In this document: positions 42,116 to 51,979 of the stretch, piece by piece | Position numbering within the stretch: position 1 is the stretch's first letter | Layout of the letters: every line of letters starts with the position of its first letter | Source: Bacteroidota bacterium | Lineage (GTDB): Bacteria > Bacteroidota > Bacteroidia > Chitinophagales > Chitinophagaceae | DNA length: 64,000 nt | NCBI GenBank assembly: GCA_023437225.1 | Contig: JAEZGS010000020.1 | Span: forward strand, 1-64,000 | Direction of reading: 5' to 3' | The notes under the pieces: generated by a model | What the model was told of the DNA's origin: nothing | Seen by the model: only the letters and a program-made list of their open reading frames with translations | The model's database searches: none | Position numbers and translations under genes: made by a program

Positions 42116-42370
42116 TTATCCCTGGTCAGCACCGTCGTGTCCCTCCAGTTTTACAAGCTTATTGTACAAGCCCAAAATAAGGAATGGTGCAGGCCACTGG
42201 CCAATGAATAAACTTTCTTTCTTACGTCCGATTACCTGCAGCGTTAAAGAAACAGCCATACATCCGATCGCAGTCCATAAAAATACATCCGATGGCACCT
42301 TAGCGGTCTGCCTTTCAATAGCGGTTGCTACTTTTCCTTCCGAATGTTGTGGATTTGTGTTTGTTGCCAT
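42116..42370 (-). CDS. Small membrane protein of unknown function
   Basis: An 84-residue protein with a hydrophilic N-terminus (about 1-27) and two hydrophobic stretches, FLWTAIGCMAVSLTLQVIG (about 30-48) and LFIGQWPAPFLILGLYNKLV (about 54-73), implying a helical hairpin with both ends on the same side. I recognise the type from Chitinophagaceae-like genomes but no function. It has its own strong terminator and is upstream of the hybrid kinase on the same strand. Confidence 0.8.
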   Translation of the reverse strand: MATNTNPQHSEGKVATAIERQTAKVPSDVFLWTAIGCMAVSLTLQVIGRKKESLFIGQWPAPFLILGLYNKLVKLEGHDGADQG

Positions 42371-42435
42371 GATTAATATTTTTCAGGGACCTAATGCAAT
42401 GATGGTGCCATTGGAATATATAGTGCATGCAACGA

Positions 42436-44919
42436 TCACTTATGTTTCAACTGTTTTCGAAGCTGAAGATAATCGAGAAAGTAAATCACTTTTATAGAGA
42501 AATTGTTGTTTTGATCTGAATCAACAGTCTGCCCGAAATTTTTAAAATAGTTCCGTTCAATATCACTGGAATACGTGAAGGCTGCGTCTTTCCATACTAT
42601 ATTGATGAAACTTCCGGGTGCAAATTGCCATGTGTAAACCATATCGATGTTGAAAAAATTTACATTCTGATCCACGCGTTCATTGAACGAACTGTTGCTT
42701 ACCAGCTTACCGTTGTTTTGAACGAGGTCAAAAAACTCTTTGTTTTCAACAGTGCTCATATAATGCCGTGTGCGGAAATTCAATCCCATCCTGTTGTTGA
42801 AATTGTACTTTATGTTAAGGATATTTTCAACCGTATTGATCCGGCGCCTGGCGAACACAATTTGTTCATCATTTGACCAGCTGAAACCCATACTGTTGAA
42901 TCTTGGCTGGAATGAGAACCGGTGAGACAGCGACAATTTATTGTTGAAGCGAAGGTTTTGGTTTGCTATAAGGTCTACAGCAAACTGGTCATAGAAGTTA
43001 ACATACTTTCTTCCAAACACTTCGATATAAAAAGAATACTTTTTTGCTGCATTGCTTTCAAACCAGATTCCACTGCCAATGCTCGGTCCCCTGTGAAAGA
43101 AATATCCGGTCTTTCGCGGTTCATAAAAATCATTTTGGAAAGGGTTGTAGCCAGCATAAAACCCGATCCAGTAAAGCTTTTTAGCCTGCGCATTGAAGTT
43201 GAAATTCAGATTCGCGCTCTGATATTTTTTGTAAATGGGCTCAAAACGCTTCATCAATGTTCTCACATTAGCATTGAAGTTCATGAAGATTCTATTGTAC
43301 CAGCCTTTGGGCTCCGTCCACCTGTAACTTACAAATCCACCATGGTCCAGGAAATTGTTGTTAGTAAAATAACCAAGGTCGTTGTGCGAATACTTAGTAT
43401 CGGTCATATCCTGCCAGATATTAAAATTAAACCGACCGCTGATCTTGCCAAAATACAGGGAGGTACTCAGTCCGCTTAAAGTTTTGCGATCTGTAGCATA
43501 ACCAAAAAGGTTACTGTTAGCGACCTTGCCTCCGAAGTTCCACATGTTCTTCTTGTCGTTGAAGTCAAAAAGAGCAGCTGTGACGTTGGCGTCATAATCT
43601 TTGCCACTGCGATAGACGTTTGTATTGATCAGCGTAACACTCGAATTGTTCCTGAGAGTCTGATCTAACACAAGAATGTTATAGTTAGTAAGCGGATCCG
43701 TTTCAACTTTTCTTTGTTGTTTGGTGTTGACGTCTTCAATTGTAGCATGCTGGGCCTTGGTTACCGCGTTCAATAATCCTATTCCTAATCCCGAAGTAGT
43801 GCGGCCTGAAACCTTCGATGCGTTGATCAGTTTTGATTCAGTAGGATTTTTGAGCATCACTTCGCCTGTATCCACTTTGCCATAAGCATCGTATAAGTGT
43901 ATCGGCGTTCCTCCAATGCGGCGCGAGTAGAACAGGTTCCCCTTGCTGAACAATTCAGTTCCCTCCGTGAAAAAGGTCCTGTTTTCATTAAACTTCACTT
44001 CGAACGGTGTAAGGTTCAACACCTGGTTATCGCTCTGCACCTGGCCAAAGTCTGGGATGAGTGTGGCGTCAAAGGTGAAGGCCTGGTTGATTCCAAACTT
44101 CACATCCATGCCTCCGTTGACCTGGCGTGTCCAGTTTTTTTCTCCTGCCTGGTTTAGCGGGAAGTGATTGGCGTAAACAGAGAAGTAAGGGGAAAATTGT
44201 AATCTCAGAGGAGGTTTGATGTTCGCGACGCCTTCCCATATTCCTTCCTGGGTCAGGAAGCCACTTTTGTTTGGGTCAACCGGGTTCCAGGTGTATTGTT
44301 GTTCTGTTTTTCTGCGTCGCCTTGTGATGTTAATGCCCCAGTTTTGAACCGGTTTTTTTCCAAATCGAATAGCCGAGTATGGTATGAACATCTCGAAGCT
44401 CCAGCCATCTTTATGAATCACAACGCCGCTCTTCCATACAGCGTTCCAGCTGAAGTCTTCACCGCCATTGTTGCCGTTTGGAGGAGTCATCTTTGAATCC
44501 CATTGTTCGTTAAGTGGAGTAAGAAAGTACTCAAAACCATTGAGCTGATCGTAATACGTATCGAAAATGATACCTATGTAATCATTCATTCCAAATCCAT
44601 CGCGGCCAGATAGTTCACTGGCGATACTATCACGTGATCTTTCATAACAATAGCCGCCAAAATAAATTCCTTCATCATCATACATGAGCCATGCCTCTGT
44701 GCGGTTAACATGCTCCTCAAGAGCGCCCACGTTAATGCGGAAGTCGTAAAGACTATCCATCTTTGCGCCCTCTTTCCACGCTGCTTCAGTAATAAGCCCA
44801 TCAATTTTTACCGGTTTTGTTGTTCTTTTTGCAGGAAGCTTTCGGGTAACCTGTTGACTCATGGCGCTAAAGCAACCGAATAGCAGCATTGTCAAAACAA
44901 AGGAACGATATGAATGCAT
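42436..44919 (-). CDS. DUF5916 outer-membrane-like protein
   Basis: An 827-residue exported protein with a signal peptide (about 1-21, ending MSQQ). Residues about 30-230 form a family-9 carbohydrate-binding-like sandwich (KPVKIDGLITEAAWKEG, EAWLMYDDEGIYFGGYCYERS, DYIGIIFDTYYDQLNGFEYFLTP). From about 240 on is the DUF5916 region, with DGVFNENRTFF-like FNENRTFFTEGTELF, LFYSRRIGG and many alternating strands ending in a beta-barrel-type terminus. Such proteins are widespread in Bacteroidota, probably at the outer membrane; the role is unknown. A paralogue lies at 49216-51873. Confidence 0.9.
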   Translation of the reverse strand: MHSYRSFVLTMLLFGCFSAMSQQVTRKLPAKRTTKPVKIDGLITEAAWKEGAKMDSLYDFRINVGALEEHVNRTEAWLMYDDEGIYFGGYCYERSRDSIASELSGRDGFGMNDYIGIIFDTYYDQLNGFEYFLTPLNEQWDSKMTPPNGNNGGEDFSWNAVWKSGVVIHKDGWSFEMFIPYSAIRFGKKPVQNWGINITRRRRKTEQQYTWNPVDPNKSGFLTQEGIWEGVANIKPPLRLQFSPYFSVYANHFPLNQAGEKNWTRQVNGGMDVKFGINQAFTFDATLIPDFGQVQSDNQVLNLTPFEVKFNENRTFFTEGTELFSKGNLFYSRRIGGTPIHLYDAYGKVDTGEVMLKNPTESKLINASKVSGRTTSGLGIGLLNAVTKAQHATIEDVNTKQQRKVETDPLTNYNILVLDQTLRNNSSVTLINTNVYRSGKDYDANVTAALFDFNDKKNMWNFGGKVANSNLFGYATDRKTLSGLSTSLYFGKISGRFNFNIWQDMTDTKYSHNDLGYFTNNNFLDHGGFVSYRWTEPKGWYNRIFMNFNANVRTLMKRFEPIYKKYQSANLNFNFNAQAKKLYWIGFYAGYNPFQNDFYEPRKTGYFFHRGPSIGSGIWFESNAAKKYSFYIEVFGRKYVNFYDQFAVDLIANQNLRFNNKLSLSHRFSFQPRFNSMGFSWSNDEQIVFARRRINTVENILNIKYNFNNRMGLNFRTRHYMSTVENKEFFDLVQNNGKLVSNSSFNERVDQNVNFFNIDMVYTWQFAPGSFINIVWKDAAFTYSSDIERNYFKNFGQTVDSDQNNNFSIKVIYFLDYLQLRKQLKHK

Positions 44920-45038
44920 ATGGGGGCAGGTGTATTTCGGTCCTTAGAACGTACTATCCAGAAAATGGTTACAACTCGTAACGACAATTTTTGATAAGCT
45001 ATTGGTAACTTGAGGCCCTAACCAAAAAACCGATCTGA

Positions 45039-47336
45039 ATGGGGCATTTGCCGAAACTTATTGAAGACCTCGCATTGATATTGGTTACGGCCGCGATTAC
45101 CACTTTATTATTCCGAAAGATCCGTCAGCCGCTTGTGCTCGGATATATACTTGCCGGTTTATTTGTAAGTCCTTACATATCCATTACGCCAAGTGTGGCC
45201 GATCCTCATAACGTTGAAACTCTTGCTGAAATCGGCGTAATATTCTTGCTATTCAGCCTTGGTCTTGAATTTAGTTTTAAAAAGTTATTGCGCGTGGGAG
45301 GCTCTGCCACCATTACCGCAATGGTCGAGATCGTTTTTATAGTTGTTGCTGGATATTTTGTTGGACAGGCAATGGGTTGGTCGAAGATGGACAGCATATT
45401 CCTTGGTGGTATGCTTGCCAGCTCTTCAACTACGATCATTATCCGGGCATTCGATGAACTGGGCGTCAAGACCCAACAGTTCGCCCGTGTGGTTTTCGGA
45501 GTCCTCGTAGTTGAAGACATAGTGGTGATCCTGTTGATGGTATTACTGTCGACGATGGCAGTGAGTAACCAGTTCGAGGGAACCGAATTGATCATGACCG
45601 TTTCCAAACTTCTCTTTTTTCTGGTTCTCTGGTTTGTTGCAGGCATTTTCCTGTTGCCAACTTTTCTGCGTTACGCGCGAAAACTCATTGACGAAGAAAC
45701 GCTGCTGATCCTGTCCATTGGCTTGTGTCTTGGAATGGTAGTAATTGCCACACAGGTGGGCTTCTCGGCGGAGCTCGGAGCGTTTATAATGGGATCTATT
45801 CTTGCGGAAACTACCGCTGCCGAAAAGGTTGAACATGTTATAAAGCCGGTTCGCGATCTTTTTGGTGCAGTCTTTTTTGTGTCCGTGGGAATGCTCATTG
45901 ATCCGGATGCGATCTGGGCATACAAATGGCCGGTATTGTGGGTAACATTGCTCACGCTTTTTGGAAAATTTTTCAGTACCACTCTTGGAGCGCTTTTGTC
46001 CGGTCAGCCGCTCAGGCAATCCGTTCAGGTGGGAATGAGTATGGCGCAAATTGGAGAATTTGCATTTATTGTTGCAACGCTTGGATTGAGTCTGAACGTG
46101 ATCAGTAATTTTCTTTTTCCTGTAGCTGTGGGAGCATCGGCCATCACCACCTTCACTACTCCGTACCTGATAAAATCCTCCAATAAATTTTATATATGGC
46201 TTGAAAAAACGCTGCCCTCAGGTTGGCTTAGAAGGTTGAAAAACTACTCCTCGAGTACTCAGAATATCCAGGCAGAAAGTACATGGAAGACCGTTCTTAA
46301 GGCATACCTTAAGATCATACTAACGAATGGCGTCATTATACTTGGTTTAATACTTCTTTCAGTCAACTTTCTTCTTCCTTTTGTAGTGCAGAATGTCGAG
46401 AATGAGATTTTTGCGTCAGCGCTCGTACTTGTTGTTTCATTGGGAGTGGGGGCTCCCTTTGTATGGGCTTTAATGGCTCAGCAGCCAGGTAACCAGGCAT
46501 ATAAAGAATTGTGGCTCGATCGCAAATACAGCCATGGTCCTTTGTTAGTTATTGAGGTCGTACGCAACCTTATTGGTATCCTGTTTGTTGGCTTCTGGGT
46601 GAACCGGTTGTTCTCTACAACGGTTGCCCTGGTAGTAGTGGTACCGGTAGTGATATTAGTACTGCTCGTATTTTCCAGTCGAATTCAGCGACTATATCAA
46701 AGGCTGGAAAAAAGATTTGTATCGAACCTGAATGCGCGCGAAAATGCTGAATCCGCAGTGGATGCAATCAATGCAGGTGTGGTTCGCACAAATAAGGATA
46801 TTGAGTCTGCGCGCTTCCCCTGGGATGTTCATATTGTTGACCTTGAAGTAGTACCGGAAGCGGCCTTTGTAGGAAAAACATTGATGGAACTGGGCTGGCG
46901 CGAAGAGTACGGCATCAATATCGCTTACATCAAACGCGGTGATAAATTGATTCATACACCGGGACGAAATAACCGACTGCTGCCATTCGACAAAGTAGGG
47001 ATAATTGGAACCGATGCCCAACTACAGCAGTTTACCCCGATTTTCGACGAAAAGGATGCACCCGACGAAGCTCTTGACTTTCGCGACATTCAACTCCAAA
47101 AAATAGTCGTTGATGAATTTACCAGATTGAAGGGATCCACCATACGGAACTCGAATATCAGGGAACTTACGAACGGTCTGGTGATTGGGATAGAGAGAGG
47201 TAATGAGCGCATCTTAAATCCTGATTCCAATACTGTTTTTCAATGGGGCGATATCGTGTGGATAGTTGGAGAGCGTGACAAAATACTAAGTCTTAAATCA
47301 GATAACGAACGCATAGGCGATGCACAATCCAGATAA
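45039..47336 (+). CDS. Kef/CPA2-type cation:proton antiporter with two TrkA-C domains
   Basis: A 765-residue inner-membrane transporter. Residues 1-385 form the CPA2 antiporter (QPLVLGYILAGLFVSPYI, IGVIFLLFSLGLEFSFKKL, VVEDIVVILLMVLLS with the transport-site Asp). About 420-555 is an extra set of hydrophobic segments, then two RCK_C/TrkA-C domains at about 585-665 and 675-755 (FVGKTLMELGWREEYGINIAYIKRG; LKGSTIRNSNIRELTNGLVIGIERG). There is no NAD-binding RCK_N domain between them. It probably exchanges K+ or Na+ for protons under ligand control. Its last 17 bp overlap the next gene. Confidence 0.92.
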   Translation: MGHLPKLIEDLALILVTAAITTLLFRKIRQPLVLGYILAGLFVSPYISITPSVADPHNVETLAEIGVIFLLFSLGLEFSFKKLLRVGGSATITAMVEIVFIVVAGYFVGQAMGWSKMDSIFLGGMLASSSTTIIIRAFDELGVKTQQFARVVFGVLVVEDIVVILLMVLLSTMAVSNQFEGTELIMTVSKLLFFLVLWFVAGIFLLPTFLRYARKLIDEETLLILSIGLCLGMVVIATQVGFSAELGAFIMGSILAETTAAEKVEHVIKPVRDLFGAVFFVSVGMLIDPDAIWAYKWPVLWVTLLTLFGKFFSTTLGALLSGQPLRQSVQVGMSMAQIGEFAFIVATLGLSLNVISNFLFPVAVGASAITTFTTPYLIKSSNKFYIWLEKTLPSGWLRRLKNYSSSTQNIQAESTWKTVLKAYLKIILTNGVIILGLILLSVNFLLPFVVQNVENEIFASALVLVVSLGVGAPFVWALMAQQPGNQAYKELWLDRKYSHGPLLVIEVVRNLIGILFVGFWVNRLFSTTVALVVVVPVVILVLLVFSSRIQRLYQRLEKRFVSNLNARENAESAVDAINAGVVRTNKDIESARFPWDVHIVDLEVVPEAAFVGKTLMELGWREEYGINIAYIKRGDKLIHTPGRNNRLLPFDKVGIIGTDAQLQQFTPIFDEKDAPDEALDFRDIQLQKIVVDEFTRLKGSTIRNSNIRELTNGLVIGIERGNERILNPDSNTVFQWGDIVWIVGERDKILSLKSDNERIGDAQSR

Positions 47337-48339
47337 AATAATTAAGTGGGGAATCATAGGCTGTGGCAATGTGACAGAGGTTAAGAGCGGACCAGCATTC
47401 AATAAAGTGCCTCAATCAAAACTGGTGGCTGTAATGCGCAGAAATGCTGCGAAGGCTGAAGATTATGCAACGAGACATTCTGTACCGAAATGGTATGATG
47501 ACGCTCAAAAGCTAATAGATGACCCTGAAGTTAATGCCATATATATTGCAACTCCTCCAGCCTTCCATGAAGAATATACACTCGCGGCCTTCAAGGCTGG
47601 CAAACCCGTATATGTCGAAAAGCCTATGACCCTTGATGCTATGGGCGCTCAGAGAATGATGAAGGCATCAACAGATTATCGTCAAAAATTATCGGTAGCT
47701 CACTATCGCAGGCAACAACCTCTTTTCCTCAAAGTAAGGGAGCTCTTAAATGACAAGGTCATCGGCGAAACCAGGTTTGTAAATCTCAAGTTATACCAGG
47801 CCCCTGACAATAACATAATAGCACGGTCTGAAGAAAATTGGCGATTGACGCCTGAATTAAGTGGGGGAGGTTTATTTCATGATCTCGCGCCGCATCAATT
47901 TGATCTGATGCATTATTTTTTTGGCGATTCTATTTATGCTCGCGGTTTCGCCATCAACCAGGCATCGCTTTATAATGCAGACGATTTTGTAACTGGTCAT
48001 ATCTGCTTTGATAACCAGGTAGTGTTTAATGGCATTTGGTGTTATTCGAACGCTGCATCCGAATCAACTGACCACTGTGAGATCGTGGGTTCAAAAGGCA
48101 GTATCCGGTTTGCGGTTTTTGAACATAAAAGGATCGAACTTCGTGTTGGCGAACAGTTGTCTGTTATTGACTTTGAGCCGCTGCAACACGTTCAGCAACC
48201 GATGATCCAGGCAGTAGTTGAATACTTCCTGGATCAACGTGATAATCCATGCTCCGTTGCAGATGGTTTAAAGGTGATGCAATGGATTGATTCGTTTACA
48301 AGTAAACCTGGTGCATCGCTACTTTCTGCCAGTGAATAA
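47320..48339 (+). CDS. Gfo/Idh/MocA family oxidoreductase
   Basis: A 339-residue cytoplasmic dehydrogenase. The Rossmann fold begins IKWGIIGCGNVTEVKSGPAF, the catalytic-lysine motif is VYVEKPMTLDA (about residue 100) and the substrate-domain motif is GGLFHDLAPHQFDLMHYFFG (about 190). The TEVKSGPAFNKVPQSKLVAVMRR opening differs from the other Gfo/Idh protein at 11551. Substrate, probably a sugar or sugar acid, is unknown. It starts inside the antiporter gene (17-bp overlap) and overlaps the convergent PIG-L gene by 21 bp. Confidence 0.92.
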   Translation: MHNPDKIIKWGIIGCGNVTEVKSGPAFNKVPQSKLVAVMRRNAAKAEDYATRHSVPKWYDDAQKLIDDPEVNAIYIATPPAFHEEYTLAAFKAGKPVYVEKPMTLDAMGAQRMMKASTDYRQKLSVAHYRRQQPLFLKVRELLNDKVIGETRFVNLKLYQAPDNNIIARSEENWRLTPELSGGGLFHDLAPHQFDLMHYFFGDSIYARGFAINQASLYNADDFVTGHICFDNQVVFNGIWCYSNAASESTDHCEIVGSKGSIRFAVFEHKRIELRVGEQLSVIDFEPLQHVQQPMIQAVVEYFLDQRDNPCSVADGLKVMQWIDSFTSKPGASLLSASE

Positions 48340-49191
48340 ATTTTGTAGTTCATTAGGGTCCGGCCTTGCTCCATATTCGCAAATCTCAAAAGCTTCCGCG
48401 TGCTGAATTCTGCCAGCATTTGATCCATACACGCGTTCCAGTGCAGCCTGAACTTCGGGTGTGATTTTCACTGTGCGAGACTTTGCGAGCCATGCTTCAC
48501 GCTCAATTTTATTGGAAGGAACTTCTTTCGCATATTGTCCGATCCATGGAAGCCATTCGAAGAACTGCGATTCATGAGCGGCCATGGCGTTTATCTTCTG
48601 CGCGTACACGGGCGTGATGTCAACAACGATGTCCGGCCTGAATGGGTTGGGTCGAACGAATCCATCCTGGAAGTAAAGGAAGACAGGATTTTTTGTGACT
48701 GCCGGTGTTGACGACGCAATGTTTGGAACCGCTACCATGTAAGCAGCATCCTGCACCAACACTCCGGTATATCGATGATCTGGATGATAATCATTGGGCC
48801 GGGGAGCGATAACAATATCCGCGTTCCATTCACGTATCTTTTTAATGATCTGCATGCGAACATCAAGTGTTGGCATCAGTTGTCCATCATGATTATCCAA
48901 TACATCATAGCGAACACCAAATCTTTTACCTGCTTCTTTTGCTTCGGCAAGACGTCTTTTGGCAAGCGCTTCGCCTTTCATCTGCTGATGACCAGCATCA
49001 CCATTCGTAACAGAAAGGAACATCACTTCGTGTCCCATCTGCGATAGAACTATTGCAGTCCCGCCGCCATCCTGATCGCAATCGTCAGGATGCGCACCAA
49101 TCATAATTATGCGTTTTTTTGCTGTGGTATTTTGTGCTAAAAGGCCATTAACCTGGATGAAAAATGCGAGAAACAGGAGTAATACTTTCAT
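48319..49191 (-). CDS. Secreted PIG-L/LmbE family deacetylase
   Basis: A 290-residue exported protein with a signal peptide (about 1-19). The zinc site of the family is visible: GAHPDDCDQDGGGTA (about 33-46) with His and Asp ligands, and NDYHPDHRYTGVLVQDA (about 143) with the third His. PIG-L enzymes deacetylate N-acetylglucosaminyl groups on lipids, glycosides or small thiols. The usual HPDDE is HPDDC here, a variant seen in other Bacteroidota members. The export signal favours periplasmic glycan substrates. It is 24 bp downstream of the second DUF5916 gene on the same strand. Confidence 0.9.
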   Translation of the reverse strand: MKVLLLFLAFFIQVNGLLAQNTTAKKRIIMIGAHPDDCDQDGGGTAIVLSQMGHEVMFLSVTNGDAGHQQMKGEALAKRRLAEAKEAGKRFGVRYDVLDNHDGQLMPTLDVRMQIIKKIREWNADIVIAPRPNDYHPDHRYTGVLVQDAAYMVAVPNIASSTPAVTKNPVFLYFQDGFVRPNPFRPDIVVDITPVYAQKINAMAAHESQFFEWLPWIGQYAKEVPSNKIEREAWLAKSRTVKITPEVQAALERVYGSNAGRIQHAEAFEICEYGARPDPNELQNLFTGRK

Positions 49192-49215
49192 GATAAAAAG
49201 GATTAATTAAATGAA

Positions 49216-51873
49216 CTACCTCAGAAACCGGTATGTCCACTTCACAAGAAAAATATTTCTTGCCTGTTCTGCAAATGCATTTTCAAAAAGACTTCTTGCA
49301 ATAGGCGTATCGAGTTCTCCATATGCATCGGGAGTATTGCCCTGCGACCATACAAGGTACAATTCAGACCCCGCACGGTATTCCCACCTCACAATAAGAT
49401 TGGAGCGAAACTGAACAAAATTAAAATCCGGTTTCGAAAATTGGTAATCGATGATGCCATCCTTGTTCTCATCTACGTCGTATACACCGTTATTGAGGTG
49501 CAGTTGATCAGTACTGAAGGCACTGAATCGATCGTCATAATTTTTTGCAAGAGGAGAGGACACATACGCAAACTTATTGTATAACGGTCGCGTTATAAAA
49601 GGCTGTCCGTAATACTGTATTGTCAGGTCCGGCGTAACGTTGTAACTCAACCTTGCCACAAATCTTAGTGTGTTTTGTTTGACTTCACTAACAATGGTTC
49701 TGACCTGGTTGTTATAAAATACATTATCCACGAACTGATCCTGCCGTCTGAAGAAGTGTCCATAGCTGGCACTTAACGTCATGCGAAGTGCGTTGATGGG
49801 CTGGTAGTTTAAGGTTAAAGTAACATCGTTCGTTCGAACGGTTTTTTGAAAGGCCCATCCATTGAAGAAGTTGAGGTTTGCATATACTTTCTTGCGAATG
49901 TCTGTAAACACATAAAAGTTATGTCCCACGCCCGGCGGCCTCCTGATGGATGAGGCGCCCCGGAGTGCATTATTCGAAACATCATACGGGTTATACGTAA
50001 AGCCGGTACCAGCCTGCCAGTTGTTTCGAAACGTTGCATGCATGTTGTAGTTAAATGCCTGGTAGAGGAACTGTCCGCCAAAATCCCAGCGAGACCAGTG
50101 ATTATAGTTCAACCTTGCATTGCGGAATATTGAAAACGCTCGTTGAAAATGAAGCCCTGCCCATGTGAAATGGTTGATCTCATTGGATGTAAGCATGAAA
50201 CCGATGTCATTTAATTCCAATTCCGGTGAGCGGAATGTTACGCCTGTCTCGAACTTGAAAACCTGTCCAAGTACTCCTGTTTTTCCCCCTATTTTTCCAA
50301 GTCGGAAAGTTCCAGCGAATCCTGTCAGCGATGTTCGGTTACTATCTATCTCTACTTCTTTGGAACCTCGTTGAAAGAGGTGTTCAAAGCTGGTTTGCGT
50401 GTTAAGTATTGCTTCTTTTGTGCCGTTGACATTACTGAACACAACATTGCCGCGTAAATACCAGGTTCTTTTTTTCCAATAGTGCAGAAAGTCTAAACCG
50501 CCCGTGTAGGCACTGCTGTGCAACAGGTTTTCGAGTCCCTTTTCCCTGTTTACTGCGGTAAAGATGCCACCAAGAATTGTATTGCCTGAATGAATGTCCT
50601 TTTGCAAGCGTGCCACGAAATAGTTAGTAAGCGGTTCAACCAGTTCTTCTCTTCGTGAGCCGTTATGATCAACAGTCGCTTTTTCACGTTGTGTGACACT
50701 TTCAAGGATGCCAATGCTCCAGCCTTTGCGCGTTTTACCACTGAACTTTGCAGCGCCAAGGATAGACGTATTCTGTGGAAATTTTACATGCTCTCCATCA
50801 TTTGTTGCAGGATATCCGTGTGGTGAACTTCCTATTCGCCTTGAATAAAAGAGCAGGTCCGAATCATAGTCTCCACCTGCTTCCGAGCCCGTAAGCTGGT
50901 AGTCAAATATGTTCCTGCTTTCAATAAAGAACGGCCGTCGTTCTTCGAAAAAATTTTGAAAGCCATCGATTCTTACTTGTGAAGGATCAGCTTCCACCTG
51001 GCCAAAATCCGGATTGATGGTAAAGTCCAGGATCAGATCGTTTGTTACTGCAACTTTACCGTCCACACCTGCAGTGATCTTTTTGTCAAAGCCTGGTGCA
51101 AAAGGATTTCCTGCAACTTTTTTGTAGGTATCGGCCTGGGCAACGACATATGGTGCGATTTCTACCTGGCGATGAAAAGGAATGTTCTCCAGTCCATGTA
51201 ATTCACCGAAGCGACTCACCCAAACACCTGTGTTTTGAGGTATGTGTTGCCATGTAGATCTTTCTTCTTTCCTGAATAGTCTTCGCATCACCTGTATGCC
51301 CCATACCTTCGATGGTTCACGATTATAGCGTAACTGACTTAATGGAATCTTGATTTCCGCTGTCCATCCGCTGTCATTTATGTGTGTTTTTGCAAACCAT
51401 ATAGGGTTCCAGCTATGATCCCAATACACTCCATCCTGCGAAACAAATTCATCGTTTCGAACTCCGGATACGGATATGGTAAACGAAAATGCAGTTCTAA
51501 GATCGTGATAGCTGTCAATATTGATCTCTACCCAGTCTCCCGGAAATTCATCACGGCGTCCCATGCGGCGTACTATTGAATCCGGTGAAACATCATGACA
51601 TCTGTAACCGATGTACAAGAATTTGTCGTCGTATAAGATCTTGAAAGTAGTTGGTTGTGAAGCTGGCTGACCTTCGTGCGGTTGCCATTGGATGAAATCA
51701 CCTCCCCATTCAACGGCATTCCACGCATCTTCTGAGGGAATACCATCCAATTGTATGGAAGCATTAAGCCGCTGCGTAAAATATTTCTTTCGTATGATGG
51801 TATCAGGTTCGTTACTCCATAAGGTCGAACTGATACAAATAAGCGCTATGATCAGTGGCAGCGTTCGGGTCAT
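49216..51873 (-). CDS. DUF5916 outer-membrane-like protein (second copy)
   Basis: An 885-residue exported protein with the same layout as the one at 42436: signal peptide (1-20), CBM9-like domain (about 25-225; ASIQLDGIPSEDAWNAVEWGG, DDKFLYIGYRCHDVS, DWVEINIDSYHDLRTAFSFTIS) and the DUF5916 barrel-like region with FFEERRPFFIESRNIF and LLFYSRRIGSSPHG. Start is ATG at 51873, where the hydrophobic signal begins; an upstream ATG at 51930 gives an unlikely extension. The PIG-L gene follows closely. The function is unknown. Confidence 0.9.
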   Translation of the reverse strand: MTRTLPLIIALICISSTLWSNEPDTIIRKKYFTQRLNASIQLDGIPSEDAWNAVEWGGDFIQWQPHEGQPASQPTTFKILYDDKFLYIGYRCHDVSPDSIVRRMGRRDEFPGDWVEINIDSYHDLRTAFSFTISVSGVRNDEFVSQDGVYWDHSWNPIWFAKTHINDSGWTAEIKIPLSQLRYNREPSKVWGIQVMRRLFRKEERSTWQHIPQNTGVWVSRFGELHGLENIPFHRQVEIAPYVVAQADTYKKVAGNPFAPGFDKKITAGVDGKVAVTNDLILDFTINPDFGQVEADPSQVRIDGFQNFFEERRPFFIESRNIFDYQLTGSEAGGDYDSDLLFYSRRIGSSPHGYPATNDGEHVKFPQNTSILGAAKFSGKTRKGWSIGILESVTQREKATVDHNGSRREELVEPLTNYFVARLQKDIHSGNTILGGIFTAVNREKGLENLLHSSAYTGGLDFLHYWKKRTWYLRGNVVFSNVNGTKEAILNTQTSFEHLFQRGSKEVEIDSNRTSLTGFAGTFRLGKIGGKTGVLGQVFKFETGVTFRSPELELNDIGFMLTSNEINHFTWAGLHFQRAFSIFRNARLNYNHWSRWDFGGQFLYQAFNYNMHATFRNNWQAGTGFTYNPYDVSNNALRGASSIRRPPGVGHNFYVFTDIRKKVYANLNFFNGWAFQKTVRTNDVTLTLNYQPINALRMTLSASYGHFFRRQDQFVDNVFYNNQVRTIVSEVKQNTLRFVARLSYNVTPDLTIQYYGQPFITRPLYNKFAYVSSPLAKNYDDRFSAFSTDQLHLNNGVYDVDENKDGIIDYQFSKPDFNFVQFRSNLIVRWEYRAGSELYLVWSQGNTPDAYGELDTPIARSLFENAFAEQARNIFLVKWTYRFLR

Positions 51874-51979
51874 TCTGCGAAGGTGCGCCAATATATTTCG
51901 ATAAGGAAAGGAAATTGTAGAAATGGTCATTTTCCAAGATGTCTGGCAGTATATTTATCACCCGAAAACAACCCGCCAT

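Noticed and set aside
42922..43479. Antisense open frame of 185 codons within the DUF5916 gene
   Set aside because: A shadow of a confidently assigned gene, with no signal peptide or domain and no upstream promoter box.
45543..46049. Long antisense open frame (168 codons) inside the antiporter gene
   Set aside because: It is fully inside a well-supported gene, its translation is rich in Arg/Lys/His/Gln, and it has no recognisable domain or promoter.
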